Shown: positions 6,956 through 12,811, counted from the stretch's first letter. The stretch: DNA of 13,614 nucleotides from Candidatus Bathyarchaeota archaeon (GCA_005888695.1 VBBH01000126.1:1-13614); one strand, 5' to 3'. Numbers and translations: made by a program. Notes: a model not told the origin generated them from the letters alone.

Positions 6956-7540
6956 ATGGTTAGGCAAGAAAGCGTTGAGCGCACAGTCAGAGTTCCGGAG
7001 AACGTTACTGTGCGGCTAGAAGGAAGACGAGTAAGCGTAAACGGTCCACTAGGAACTCTGGAGGAAGACCTGTCTCACCTTCCCGTGACACTCGCTCGGA
7101 AAGACGATGGCATAGTCATCACAACCATTTGGCCTCGTAAGAGAGAACTTGGAATGCTCGGTACAGCGGCCGCACACATTCGCAACATGCTCAAAGGCGT
7201 GACTGATGGGTATAGGTACGAACTCAAGAGCGTCTACGCCCACTTCCCAGTCACGATAAAAGCAGATGAGAAGAACAAGGAAGTCAGGATAGAAAACTTC
7301 ACAGGCGAGAAAACCCCAAGACACGCGAAGATACTGGAGAACGTGAAGGTGACTGTTAAAGGCGAAGATGTTGTCGTCGAAGGATCAAGCCTTGCGAGCG
7401 TCAGCCAGACTGCGGCAAATATTCAGAACGCCACCAAAATCAAGAAAAAGGATCTCAGAGTGTTTCTTGACGGGATATACATCTCCGGCAAAGGTTCACT
7501 GAAAGGAGCGGTTGAGGAGAAGAAGGGAGGAAAGAAATAG
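6956..7540 (+). CDS. rpl6: Large-subunit ribosomal protein uL6
   Basis: The 194-aa product shows two repeated alpha/beta domains of L6. The first has VRVPENVTVRLEGRRVSVNGPLG and RKRELGMLGTAAAHIRNML; the second has YAHFPVTIKADEKNKEVRIE, the family mark NFTGEKTPRHAKI, and DVVVEGSSLASVSQTAANIQ. L6 lies near the factor-binding site of the 50S subunit. The C-terminus is Lys-rich (EEKKGGKK). The ATG after the duplicated purine stretch gives a normal N-terminus. GGGAGG near its 3' end precedes rpl32e by about 17 bases. Confidence 0.97.
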   Translation: MVRQESVERTVRVPENVTVRLEGRRVSVNGPLGTLEEDLSHLPVTLARKDDGIVITTIWPRKRELGMLGTAAAHIRNMLKGVTDGYRYELKSVYAHFPVTIKADEKNKEVRIENFTGEKTPRHAKILENVKVTVKGEDVVVEGSSLASVSQTAANIQNATKIKKKDLRVFLDGIYISGKGSLKGAVEEKKGGKK

Positions 7541-7543
7541 GAT

Positions 7544-8077
7544 TTGGCGAGACGCTTCAAACGTCAAGAGAGCTGGAGACTCAAAAGGGTCAAACCAGCC
7601 TGGCGAAGACCCAGAGGCGGCACGAGTAGAATTAGGCTAGAGGTTAGCGGTTGGCCAAGAAAGCCAAACGTGGGATTCAGAACAGAAGGATCAATTCGAG
7701 GATTGCACCCTAGCGGGTTAGAAGAAAGGCTAGTCAAGCAGGAGAAAGACTTTGACGGGATCGATTCAAAGAAACACATCGTCCGTTTCAGTCACCAGCT
7801 CGGCGAAAAGAAGCGACTCGTTTTCCTAGAGAAGGCTCGCCAGCTGAAGGTCAAGATAGCTAATCCAGGAACAATGGAACCTGCAGCGAGACCGGTCGAG
7901 GAAGCCCTTCCAGAAAGAGAGCCCAATGTCAGGTCCGAACCGAATGGAGTCGAGCAGCCTAATGTAGAATCAGCCTCCATTGCAGAGGAGGAGGAAACAA
8001 ATTCTGCCGCTGAAGACGATACAGAAACTCGAACAATCAGCGCGAAAGAAGAATCAGAAGAGGAGAGTAACAAGTGA
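7544..8077 (+). CDS. rpl32e: Large-subunit ribosomal protein eL32 with a long acidic C-terminal tail
   Basis: The first roughly 105 residues are a normal archaeal L32e: FKRQESWRLKRVKPAWRRPRGG, the stretch PRKPNVGFRTEGSIRGLHPSG, and the C-terminal strand of the core. From about residue 106 to 177 there is an extra tail very rich in Glu, with Asp, Ser, Asn and Ala (for example EEEETNSAAEDDTET), which should be disordered and negatively charged. The core is strongly basic, so the protein has opposite charges at its two ends. The start is TTG, three bases after the rpl6 stop; AGGA lies just before. The tail reads in one open frame to the GTG of rpl19e, which overlaps its TGA, so it is not a frameshift product. 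The family function is structural, in the 50S subunit. Confidence 0.95.
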   Translation: MARRFKRQESWRLKRVKPAWRRPRGGTSRIRLEVSGWPRKPNVGFRTEGSIRGLHPSGLEERLVKQEKDFDGIDSKKHIVRFSHQLGEKKRLVFLEKARQLKVKIANPGTMEPAARPVEEALPEREPNVRSEPNGVEQPNVESASIAEEEETNSAAEDDTETRTISAKEESEEESNK

Positions 8078-8502
8078 GCCTTCGTAGTCAACGACGGATA
8101 GCTGCTAGTTTACTGAAAGCCGGCGAAACCAGAGTATGGATTGACCCTGAAGAAGGCGACCGAGTTGGGTCAGCTATCACACGACAGGAAATAGCCACTT
8201 TGATTAGAGAAGGTCGGATTCGTGCACTTCCGAAAAAGGGAGTGAGTCGAGGACGGGCTAGAGAACGGATGGGCAGGCGGAAGAAGGCTGGCAGTAGGAA
8301 AGGAGGACTCGGCTTAGGAAAAAGTCTGTGGGTCCATCGGATTAGGGCGTTGCGCAGGCAGCTACGGGGCCTTAGAGACAAGAGACAGATCACCCCGAAA
8401 GATTACAAGGTGATGGTCGGGATGGCGAAGGGCGGTGCCTTCAGAAGTACATCCCACATTGATGAGTATCTGAAGACACACCAGATGCTGAGGAAACGGT
8501 AA
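8074..8502 (+). CDS. rpl19e: Large-subunit ribosomal protein eL19
   Basis: The 142-aa product is archaeal L19e: SLRSQRRIAASLLKAGETRVW, IDPEEGDRV, IREGRIRALPKKGVSRGRAR, a basic Gly-rich segment (RMGRRKKAGSRKG), and the long C-terminal helix RIRALRRQLRGLRDKRQITPKDYK. In the ribosome it forms an intersubunit bridge. The GTG start overlaps the rpl32e stop as GTGA, with GAGGAG 8-13 bases upstream, so translation is likely coupled. The gene contains no frame break and has the family length. Confidence 0.96.
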   Translation: MSLRSQRRIAASLLKAGETRVWIDPEEGDRVGSAITRQEIATLIREGRIRALPKKGVSRGRARERMGRRKKAGSRKGGLGLGKSLWVHRIRALRRQLRGLRDKRQITPKDYKVMVGMAKGGAFRSTSHIDEYLKTHQMLRKR

Positions 8503-8507
8503 CAAAA

Positions 8508-9110
8508 ATGGCCAGCGGACCACGATATTCACTCCCCTTCCGACGAAGAAGAGAAGGTCGGACGGACTACAGGCAACGAAGATCGCTAATAATCTCCGGC
8601 AGACCAAGAGCCGTGGTTCGACTGACCAATGATCACGTCTACGTACAGATAAGCGAGGCACGACCGAAAGGTGACGTGGTAAAAGCGTCCGCGTCGTCAA
8701 AGGAATTATCCAAACTTGGATGGCAAGGCGGAACCGGCAACCTTCCAAGCGCTTACCTGACGGCATTATTAGCCGGGAAACGAGCCCAAGCAAACGGCGT
8801 GAAAGATGCCATATTGGACATCGGTCTGAGGTCGATTACAAAGGGATCCAAAGTGGCCGCCGCACTGAAAGGGCTCGCGGACTCGGGACTAAACATACCA
8901 CACTCTACCGACGTCTTGCCGGACAAGCAGCGATTGTCGGGTGGACACATAGCTAGCTATGCAAAGACTCTTGCCCAAAAGTCCAGTGAAGAGTACAAGA
9001 AGAGGTTCAGCCACTACATATCTAGAGGAATGAAACCCGAAGATCTTACAGGTCACTTCGACCAGGTAGCAGTTCGGATACAGCAAACGGTTATTGGAGA
9101 AAAGGCATAG
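8508..9110 (+). CDS. rpl18: Large-subunit ribosomal protein uL18
   Basis: The 200-aa product is archaeal L18 (5S rRNA-binding, central protuberance). It shows PFRRRREGRTDYRQRRSLI at the N-terminus, RPRAVVRLTNDHVYVQIS, the segment LPSAYLTALLAGKRAQANG, ILDIGLRSITKGSKVAAALKG, and GLNIPHSTDVLPDKQRLSG. The C-terminal extension of about 40 residues (YKKRFSHYISRGMKPEDL) is normal for archaea. The ATG is 5 bases after rpl19e. No strong ribosome site is visible at its start. Confidence 0.97.
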   Translation: MASGPRYSLPFRRRREGRTDYRQRRSLIISGRPRAVVRLTNDHVYVQISEARPKGDVVKASASSKELSKLGWQGGTGNLPSAYLTALLAGKRAQANGVKDAILDIGLRSITKGSKVAAALKGLADSGLNIPHSTDVLPDKQRLSGGHIASYAKTLAQKSSEEYKKRFSHYISRGMKPEDLTGHFDQVAVRIQQTVIGEKA

Positions 9111-9119
9111 GTTCAAGGT

Positions 9120-9782
9120 TTGAGTTATCAACAACAGAGATACCAACAACGAGCACCTTCGCAACAACAGGAAATTGGATGGTTGCCTAAGACCAAGCTA
9201 GGCAAGCTCGTCCAGCAAGGGGAGATAGTATCCTTGACCGAGATATTTACGCAGGGACTGAGGATAATGGAACCCGAGATCGTTGACACGCTCCTCCCCA
9301 ACCTTCAACAGGAGGTTCTCGGGATCGGATTCGTTCAGAAGCAGACGGATGCCGGGGAAAGGTCGAGATTCCGTGCGATCGTAGCAATAGGCAACGGAGA
9401 AGGCTACATCGGCATTGGCGAAGGAAAAGCCAGACAAGTAAGAACCGCTATCGACAAGGGCACCGTCCAAGCCAAGCTGAATGTCATGCCAGTTCGCCGA
9501 GGCTGCGGCAGCTGGGAATGCCGATGCGGAAGACCTCACGCCCTTCCTTTCATAATGAAGGGTAAGTGCGGGAGTGTGCGTATTGAACTCATTCCTGGAC
9601 CCAGAGGGCTAGGATTGGTCGCGGGTGAGATACCGAAATCCGTGTTGAAGCTGGCCGGAATAAAGGATTGTTGGACCAGAACTTATGGGTCGACCTCGAC
9701 CTTAACCTCATCGGCCCTTGCAGTATTCGATGCCTTGGCCATGGGATACAGTGTAGTCACTCCGAGCGACTGGGTGTCATAG
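9120..9782 (+). CDS. rps5: Small-subunit ribosomal protein uS5 with Gln-rich N-terminus
   Basis: The 220-aa product is archaeal S5. A double-stranded-RNA-binding-like N-terminal domain contains LGIGFVQKQTDAGERSRFRA and the loop GNGEGYIGIGEGKA, followed by PVRRGCGSWECRCGRPHALPF, the archaeal Cys-rich signature, and the C-terminal LIPGPRGLGLVAGEIPK with LKLAGIKDCWTRTYGST. S5 lies at the mRNA entry side of the 30S subunit and affects decoding accuracy. The first 20 residues are rich in Gln, Tyr and Arg (YQQQRYQQRAPSQQQE), an unusual composition with no domain. The start is TTG, nine bases after rpl18; no better start is found. Confidence 0.96.
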   Translation: MSYQQQRYQQRAPSQQQEIGWLPKTKLGKLVQQGEIVSLTEIFTQGLRIMEPEIVDTLLPNLQQEVLGIGFVQKQTDAGERSRFRAIVAIGNGEGYIGIGEGKARQVRTAIDKGTVQAKLNVMPVRRGCGSWECRCGRPHALPFIMKGKCGSVRIELIPGPRGLGLVAGEIPKSVLKLAGIKDCWTRTYGSTSTLTSSALAVFDALAMGYSVVTPSDWVS

Positions 9783-9786
9783 AGAT

Positions 9787-10194
9787 ATGAACCAGAATCA
9801 GACAACCGAAGGGGCGGCAACGCACCCGAAGCTTTTCTTGGCGGTTCGGATCAGAGGAACGGTTGGTGACAACCCGCGAATGGAACTCGCGCTAAAGTCG
9901 CTGGGAATGGAGAGCAAGTTCAACGCACGACTTGTTCTTGGAAACCCTGACATGCTGGGAATGTTGAGGAAGGCGAAAGACCAAGTAACATGGGGCGAAC
10001 TGGAGCCTGAAACCTTGGAAATGATCCTCAGCAAGCGCGCTGAGAAGAGTGGCCCGGGTCCGCACCGTTTGGACGAAGAGTTTGCAAGGCTCCACTTCAA
10101 AATCCAGGATCTTGGAGATCTTGCAAAACAGATCATTGGAGGCGAACAAACGAATGATCTAGTCGTCGATGAAGAATATAGATACCTCAAATAA
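9787..10194 (+). CDS. rpl30: Large-subunit ribosomal protein uL30, shortened at the C-terminus
   Basis: The 135-aa product matches archaeal L30 in its first two thirds: LFLAVRIRGTVGDNPRMELAL, LGMLRKAKDQVTWGELEPETL, the basic stretch ILSKRAEKSG, and LDEEFARLHFKIQDL. Typical archaeal L30 proteins, near 155 residues, continue after the Phe-Arg-Leu-His-Pro-Pro region with about 30 more residues including a GG-LG-RG motif. Here the frame ends with YRYLK and this last part is missing. The N-terminus has about 12 extra polar residues. The start ATG is 4 bases after rps5. In other archaea rpl15 and secY follow; here hsp20 does. Function is structural, in the 50S subunit. Confidence 0.93.
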   Translation: MNQNQTTEGAATHPKLFLAVRIRGTVGDNPRMELALKSLGMESKFNARLVLGNPDMLGMLRKAKDQVTWGELEPETLEMILSKRAEKSGPGPHRLDEEFARLHFKIQDLGDLAKQIIGGEQTNDLVVDEEYRYLK

Positions 10195-10240
10195 TCCCAA
10201 GACGTCCGCTTGCACCTGAAATCATGAGCGTTGTGATCCA
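10195..10240 (+). promoter_or_regulatory. rpl30-hsp20 joint with a six-codon frame overlapping the hsp20 start
   Basis: No rpl15 or other gene is present. A short frame from ATG at 10224 to TGA at 10242-10244 (six codons plus stop) overlaps the TTG start of hsp20 by sharing bases TTGA. I see no clear TATA box or T-run here, so hsp20 may be co-transcribed with the ribosomal genes. GTGAT at 10232-10236 lies four bases before the TTG and may serve as its ribosome site. Confidence 0.35.
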
Positions 10241-10783
10241 TTGAGCTATTCCAAGGGGCATCCTACTAGACGCAGACGCTCATCCAAGCGGTCGGGTTGG
10301 TGGTTCGATATTTTCGAGGAGATGGAACGGATGGATCGAATGATGGACGAGATGATGCGAAAAGCGTTCACGATGCCTAGGGCACAGGAGGGGACGTTAC
10401 CTTTCGTCTACGGTTTCTCAATGTCGGTCGGACCCGATGGTAAGCCTGTGGTCAGGGAGTTCGGAAATTTGGAACAGAGCTCGCGCGGTCCACTCTTGAA
10501 AGAGGAACGAGAACCACTTGTGGACGTGATGGAGGAGGGCGACGAGATAATTGTGGTGATCGAGATTCCCGGCGTCGAGAAGAAAGATGTGAAGCTGGAG
10601 GCAACGGATCGAGTGTTGAAGATAGCTGTCGATTCGGAAAAGAGAAAGTACTACAAGGAATTGGACCTTCCGCATATGGTTGACCCGAGAAAGTCTAGCG
10701 CATCCTACAAGAATGGAGTTCTTGAAGTGAGATTTCCGAAAACCGAGGAGAAGAAGCCGACCCGAGAGATCAGGGTAGAATAA
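10241..10783 (+). CDS. Hsp20/alpha-crystallin family small heat-shock protein
   Basis: The 180-aa product has the layout of archaeal Hsp20. A basic start (TRRRRSSKR) is followed by a Trp/Phe and Met/Glu-rich N-terminal helix (WWFDIFEEMERMDRMMDEMM), a linker, and an alpha-crystallin domain from about residue 89 (EPLVDVMEEGDEIIVVIEIPG). The domain includes the family mark NGVLEVRFPK, and the protein ends in TREIRVE, whose IRV is the I-x-I/V oligomer-anchoring motif. Such proteins hold unfolding proteins in soluble form without using ATP. TTG is the likely start and gives a normal N-terminus; internal Met codons are further possibilities. The gene lies directly behind rpl30, in the place of rpl15, which links it to ribosomal expression in position only. 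Confidence 0.93.
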   Translation: MSYSKGHPTRRRRSSKRSGWWFDIFEEMERMDRMMDEMMRKAFTMPRAQEGTLPFVYGFSMSVGPDGKPVVREFGNLEQSSRGPLLKEEREPLVDVMEEGDEIIVVIEIPGVEKKDVKLEATDRVLKIAVDSEKRKYYKELDLPHMVDPRKSSASYKNGVLEVRFPKTEEKKPTREIRVE

Positions 10784-10802
10784 CTCAGGCGTCATCAGGT
10801 AA

Positions 10803-10818
10803 CTGTTTTATAAAACAG
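10803..10818. repeat. Perfect 16-bp palindrome containing the TATA box of prf1
   Basis: CTGTTTTATAAAACAG equals its own reverse complement. The centre is a TATA-like element. A palindrome of this length over a core promoter is a good candidate for an operator of a dimeric repressor, although a TATA box flanked symmetrically by chance is possible. It could in principle also drive transcription leftward, but hsp20 lies there in the plus direction, so a rightward role is more likely. Confidence 0.6.
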
Positions 10819-10844
10819 AAGGCAAATTGCTGGGTAGAGAAAGG

Positions 10845-10889
10845 ATGAGTTCGGCTCGTAGTAGACAACGCCAGAAACCTAGGTTATGA
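10845..10889 (+). CDS. Possible 14-codon upstream ORF in the prf1 leader
   Basis: ATG to TGA, 14 codons, encoding a basic peptide beginning MSSARSRQRQ. AAAGG directly precedes the ATG, which is too close for a good ribosome site. It lies just downstream of the expected transcription start. Because prf1 makes the protein that reads stop codons, a small frame in its leader could sense termination efficiency; this is inference, and a chance frame of this size is common. Confidence 0.2.
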   Translation: MSSARSRQRQKPRL

Positions 10890-10982
10890 ATAGATAGGCT
10901 GGACCCCAGGTCCCGGGTTACTGTCATCCAACTACACGAAAGAAATCCGAACAATCAGGGTCTTTCTGATAGGTGAAATTTG

Positions 10983-12251
10983 ATGGCTTCCACGACGATT
11001 TCGAAGGCTGATTCTGTTGGTAGGTTCAAATTCAAACGGACGATTGATGAGTTAAGCCGTAAGGAGGGACGTGGAACAGAGCTGATCAGTCTCTATGTTC
11101 CACCGGACCGGAAAATTCACGAGGTCCTCGCGAACCTTCGGGAAGAGGCTGGTACCGCTAGTAACATCAAGTCGCGGACTACGCGGCAGAATGTTGAGGA
11201 GGCCATTGAGAAGGTCAGTCAACGACTACGCTTATGGAAGGAGCCGCCTCCAACGGGACTGATCATCTTCGGTGGTGCGATTCCCCAGAACGGACCAGGC
11301 AGCGAGCGTATGGAATTGTTTACACTTGTGCCTCCGGAGCCGATAGACGTCTACTTCTATCGTTGTGACAGCAGATTCCATGTCGAGCCATTAATGGCAT
11401 TGGTCGCGGAAAAGGATACGTTCGGCATACTGGTCATAGATGGGCAGGAGGCTGTTGTTGCGACCTTGAAGGGGCGGAGGGTGGATATTGTCAAGAGCTT
11501 CACTTCCGGCATCGCGGGTAAGAGTCGTGCGGGGGGGCAGTCTGCGAGACGTTTCGAGAGGATCAGGGAGCAGATGACGAATGATTACTACAAGCGTGTG
11601 GGACAGCACTTCAATGATATCATGACGCAGGTGCCGGATCTGAAAGGGATTATTATTGGTGGTCCTGGCCCGACGAAATACGTGTTTAGTGAAGGGGAGT
11701 ATCTTCAGTATATGCTGAAGAAGAAGGTATTGTCGATCATTGATACGAGCTATACTAGCGATGCTGGTGTGGAGGAGGTTGTAGAGAAGAGCAATGATAT
11801 CCTAAAGGGAGTTCGATATAATGAGGAGAAGCAGCTGGTTCAGAAGTTTCTCTACGAGCTGGGGCATGAGACTGGGAAGGGTTCGTTTGGTGAGGCTGAT
11901 GTAGTGAAGCATTTGGAGAAGGGGATTGTGGACATGTTGTTGATTTCGGAGGCTTTGGAGGGTGAGCGGTTGGTTGTGAAATGCCGGAATTGCGGGTATG
12001 AAGAGGAGACTCGTGGTACTAGGTTTGAGATGCACGCTGTCAGGTCCGAGTTGGCCTCCAGGTCGTGTCCTAAGTGTGGTAAGGCAACTTTGGGGGTGGA
12101 GAAGGAGGTGGATGTGATTGATGATATGCTCGATTTGGCTGAGAAGTCGGCTACAAGGGTCGAGGTTGTCTCTGCTGAGACGGAGGAGGGAAGAATGCTG
12201 AGGGACTCGTTCGGGAAGGTTGCCGCTGTTTTGAGATACGGCGTCAAGTAG
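10983..12251 (+). CDS. prf1: Archaeal peptide chain release factor 1 (aRF1, eRF1 family)
   Basis: The 422-aa product is a complete eRF1-type factor that recognises all three stop codons in the ribosomal A site and releases the peptide. Domain 1 carries NIKS at 61-64 and the Y-x-C-D-x-x-F element at Tyr126-Phe132, both for stop-codon reading. Domain 2 carries GGQ at 184-186 (context SRAGGQSARRFERIR), which triggers peptidyl-tRNA hydrolysis. The C-terminal domain has CRNC and CPKC pairs that form a zinc ribbon, as in many archaeal forms. I choose ATG at 10983 over TTG at 10980 because AGGTGA is then six bases away. The gene has its own promoter region. The 3' half is markedly rich in G and T at third codon positions compared with the ribosomal genes. 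Confidence 0.97.
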   Translation: MASTTISKADSVGRFKFKRTIDELSRKEGRGTELISLYVPPDRKIHEVLANLREEAGTASNIKSRTTRQNVEEAIEKVSQRLRLWKEPPPTGLIIFGGAIPQNGPGSERMELFTLVPPEPIDVYFYRCDSRFHVEPLMALVAEKDTFGILVIDGQEAVVATLKGRRVDIVKSFTSGIAGKSRAGGQSARRFERIREQMTNDYYKRVGQHFNDIMTQVPDLKGIIIGGPGPTKYVFSEGEYLQYMLKKKVLSIIDTSYTSDAGVEEVVEKSNDILKGVRYNEEKQLVQKFLYELGHETGKGSFGEADVVKHLEKGIVDMLLISEALEGERLVVKCRNCGYEEETRGTRFEMHAVRSELASRSCPKCGKATLGVEKEVDVIDDMLDLAEKSATRVEVVSAETEEGRMLRDSFGKVAAVLRYGVK

Positions 12252-12332
12252 GAGACGAGACCCAGAGTTTAGCGGCGTGTAGAGCCGGGTCGCCTTAGGG
12301 ACTAGCACAAGGTCCCGAGATGTAGTCCGGGC
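12252..12332 (+). other. Structured 3' flank of prf1
   Basis: Just after the prf1 stop lie two adjacent short inverted repeats, GGCG (12274-12277) with CGCC (12291-12294), and GGGAC (12298-12302) with GTCCC (12312-12316, nine-base loop). They may fold the end of the prf1 transcript. No T-run follows directly, so this is not itself a terminator of the usual archaeal type. Confidence 0.3.
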
Positions 12333-12470
12333 GTGTTATGTAGGGGCGTTCTTGTCGGCTACGATGAGGAGGTGGCGAGTAGAGAGAGGTTCGGGTTCTG
12401 GCTGGAGAAAAATAATGAGGGGTGGGGATCAATAACAATTCTTAGAGTAATTTCCAAAAGAGGGGTGTGA
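12333..12470 (+). CDS. Possible 45-aa small protein of unknown function
   Basis: A GTG-initiated frame of 45 codons runs directly to the T-rich terminator region (first T-run starts 4 bases after its stop). The peptide looks protein-like: a strand-like GVLVGYDEEV, then RERFGFWLEKNNEGWGSI and TILRVISKRG, with aromatic residues and mixed charge. Its codon choice (many G-ending Gly, Val and Glu codons) resembles the 3' half of prf1. Against it, there is no clear ribosome site at this GTG; GAGGAG at 12366-12371 is placed for an internal GTG at 12372 but with no spacer. The frame is open upstream to a TAG at 12303-12305. I recognise no family. It may be the last cistron of the prf1 transcript or chance. 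Confidence 0.3.
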   Translation: MLCRGVLVGYDEEVASRERFGFWLEKNNEGWGSITILRVISKRGV

Positions 12471-12473
12471 AAC

Positions 12474-12512
12474 TTTTTTTCTAGCAAATTTCTTTTTCCT
12501 GTTTCGGTTTTT
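12474..12512 (+). terminator. T-rich termination region after prf1
   Basis: T-runs at 12474-12480 (seven T), 12493-12497 (five T) and 12508-12512 (five T) lie within 40 bases on the plus strand. Archaeal RNA polymerase commonly terminates at such runs without a needed hairpin. It ends the prf1 transcript, with or without the small ORF before it. Confidence 0.6.
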
Positions 12513-12644
12513 GAATGGTTGAACTTGTCCCGCTCAAGAGGAGCAAGAAGAGATGGTCGGTGTGAAACTATTCGGAAAGTCTCTTCCACGTCTTGAAACT
12601 TCACAATCTACCCCCCCTTTTTTCCAATTATATTTTCTTAGGCG

Positions 12645-12665
12645 CCTCAAAATGAGCGAGATCTG
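12645..12665. repeat. Element copy 1: CCTCAAAATGAGCGA with ATCTG
   Basis: The 15-base sequence CCTCAAAATGAGCGA is found here and again at 12792-12806; both copies are followed by ATCTG, here after one extra G. Inside it CTCA-AAA-TGAG is an inverted repeat of the kind bound by dimeric regulators. It lies nine bases downstream of a TATA-like box. Confidence 0.6.
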
Positions 12666-12678
12666 CCCGTTAATCGTT

Positions 12679-12702
12679 CAGAATGCTAGGAATAGCATTT
12701 TG
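12679..12702 (+). ncRNA. Hairpin with GNRA-type loop, possible part of a small RNA
   Basis: A 10-base-pair stem, CAGAATGCTA with TAGCATTTTG, closes on a GGAA tetraloop; nine pairs are Watson-Crick and one is G-U. A TATA-like box at 12628-12636 would start transcription near 12655-12662, just before it, so a small RNA beginning with the repeated element and this hairpin is possible. No T-run follows immediately, so it is not a simple terminator. The function and ends are unknown. Confidence 0.35.
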
Positions 12703-12791
12703 CGGAAATGGTATTATTCATTTAAACGTAGTGGAAATCCATGAGGACAACATCGGGTGCCAGAAAAAGTGTGCGTATTTTGGCAATCAGG

Positions 12792-12811
12792 CCTCAAAAT
12801 GAGCGAATCTG
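12792..12811. repeat. Element copy 2: CCTCAAAATGAGCGA with ATCTG
   Basis: Second copy, 147 bases after the first, identical over 15 bases and differing by loss of one G before ATCTG. Similarity ends after this. TATTTT occurs ten bases before this copy and eight before the first, so the two contexts share more than the core. It lies about 155 bases upstream of the PAP2 start. Confidence 0.6.

Larger units (their letters stand above)
10784..10982 (+). promoter_or_regulatory. Promoter and long leader of prf1 (aRF1)
   Basis: The interval between hsp20 and prf1 holds no gene of normal size. A TATA-type core TTTTATAAAA sits inside a perfect 16-base palindrome (10803-10818); transcription from it would begin near 10838-10842 and leave a leader of about 140 bases. 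Within the leader I see AACCTAGGTT (10876-10885), a hairpin GGACC-CCA-GGTCC (10901-10913), and two alternative short pairings near the ribosome site: GAAAGA (10938-10943) with TCTTTC (10961-10966), or ATCA (10954-10957) with TGAT (10967-10970). AGGTGA (10971-10976) is a well-spaced ribosome site for the ATG at 10983. A 14-codon frame lies at 10845-10889. Confidence 0.6.

Noticed and set aside
10195..10236. Continuation of uL30 beyond its TAA (the in-frame sequence contains VRLH, similar to the missing segment)
   Set aside because: The similarity is four residues only and the frame meets a TGA shortly after; none of the following conserved L30 C-terminus is present, so readthrough is not supported.
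12252..12420. Possible tRNA or box C/D RNA after prf1 (GGTTCGGGTTCT resembles a T-arm; ATGAGGA resembles box C)
   Set aside because: No matching acceptor stem, D-arm or anticodon arm, and no D box or second C/D pair at usual spacing.
12359..12604. Minus-strand 81-codon frame opposite the prf1 3' flank
   Set aside because: Rich in Ser, Leu, Phe and Lys because it is read from the complement of T-rich terminator sequence; no ribosome site or recognisable family.
12553..12744. Plus-strand 63-codon frame with GAGGAG before its ATG
   Set aside because: Its middle runs through the C7T6 tract and the TATA-like box, and its end through the perfect hairpin and the repeated element; the composition looks non-coding despite the acceptable ribosome site.
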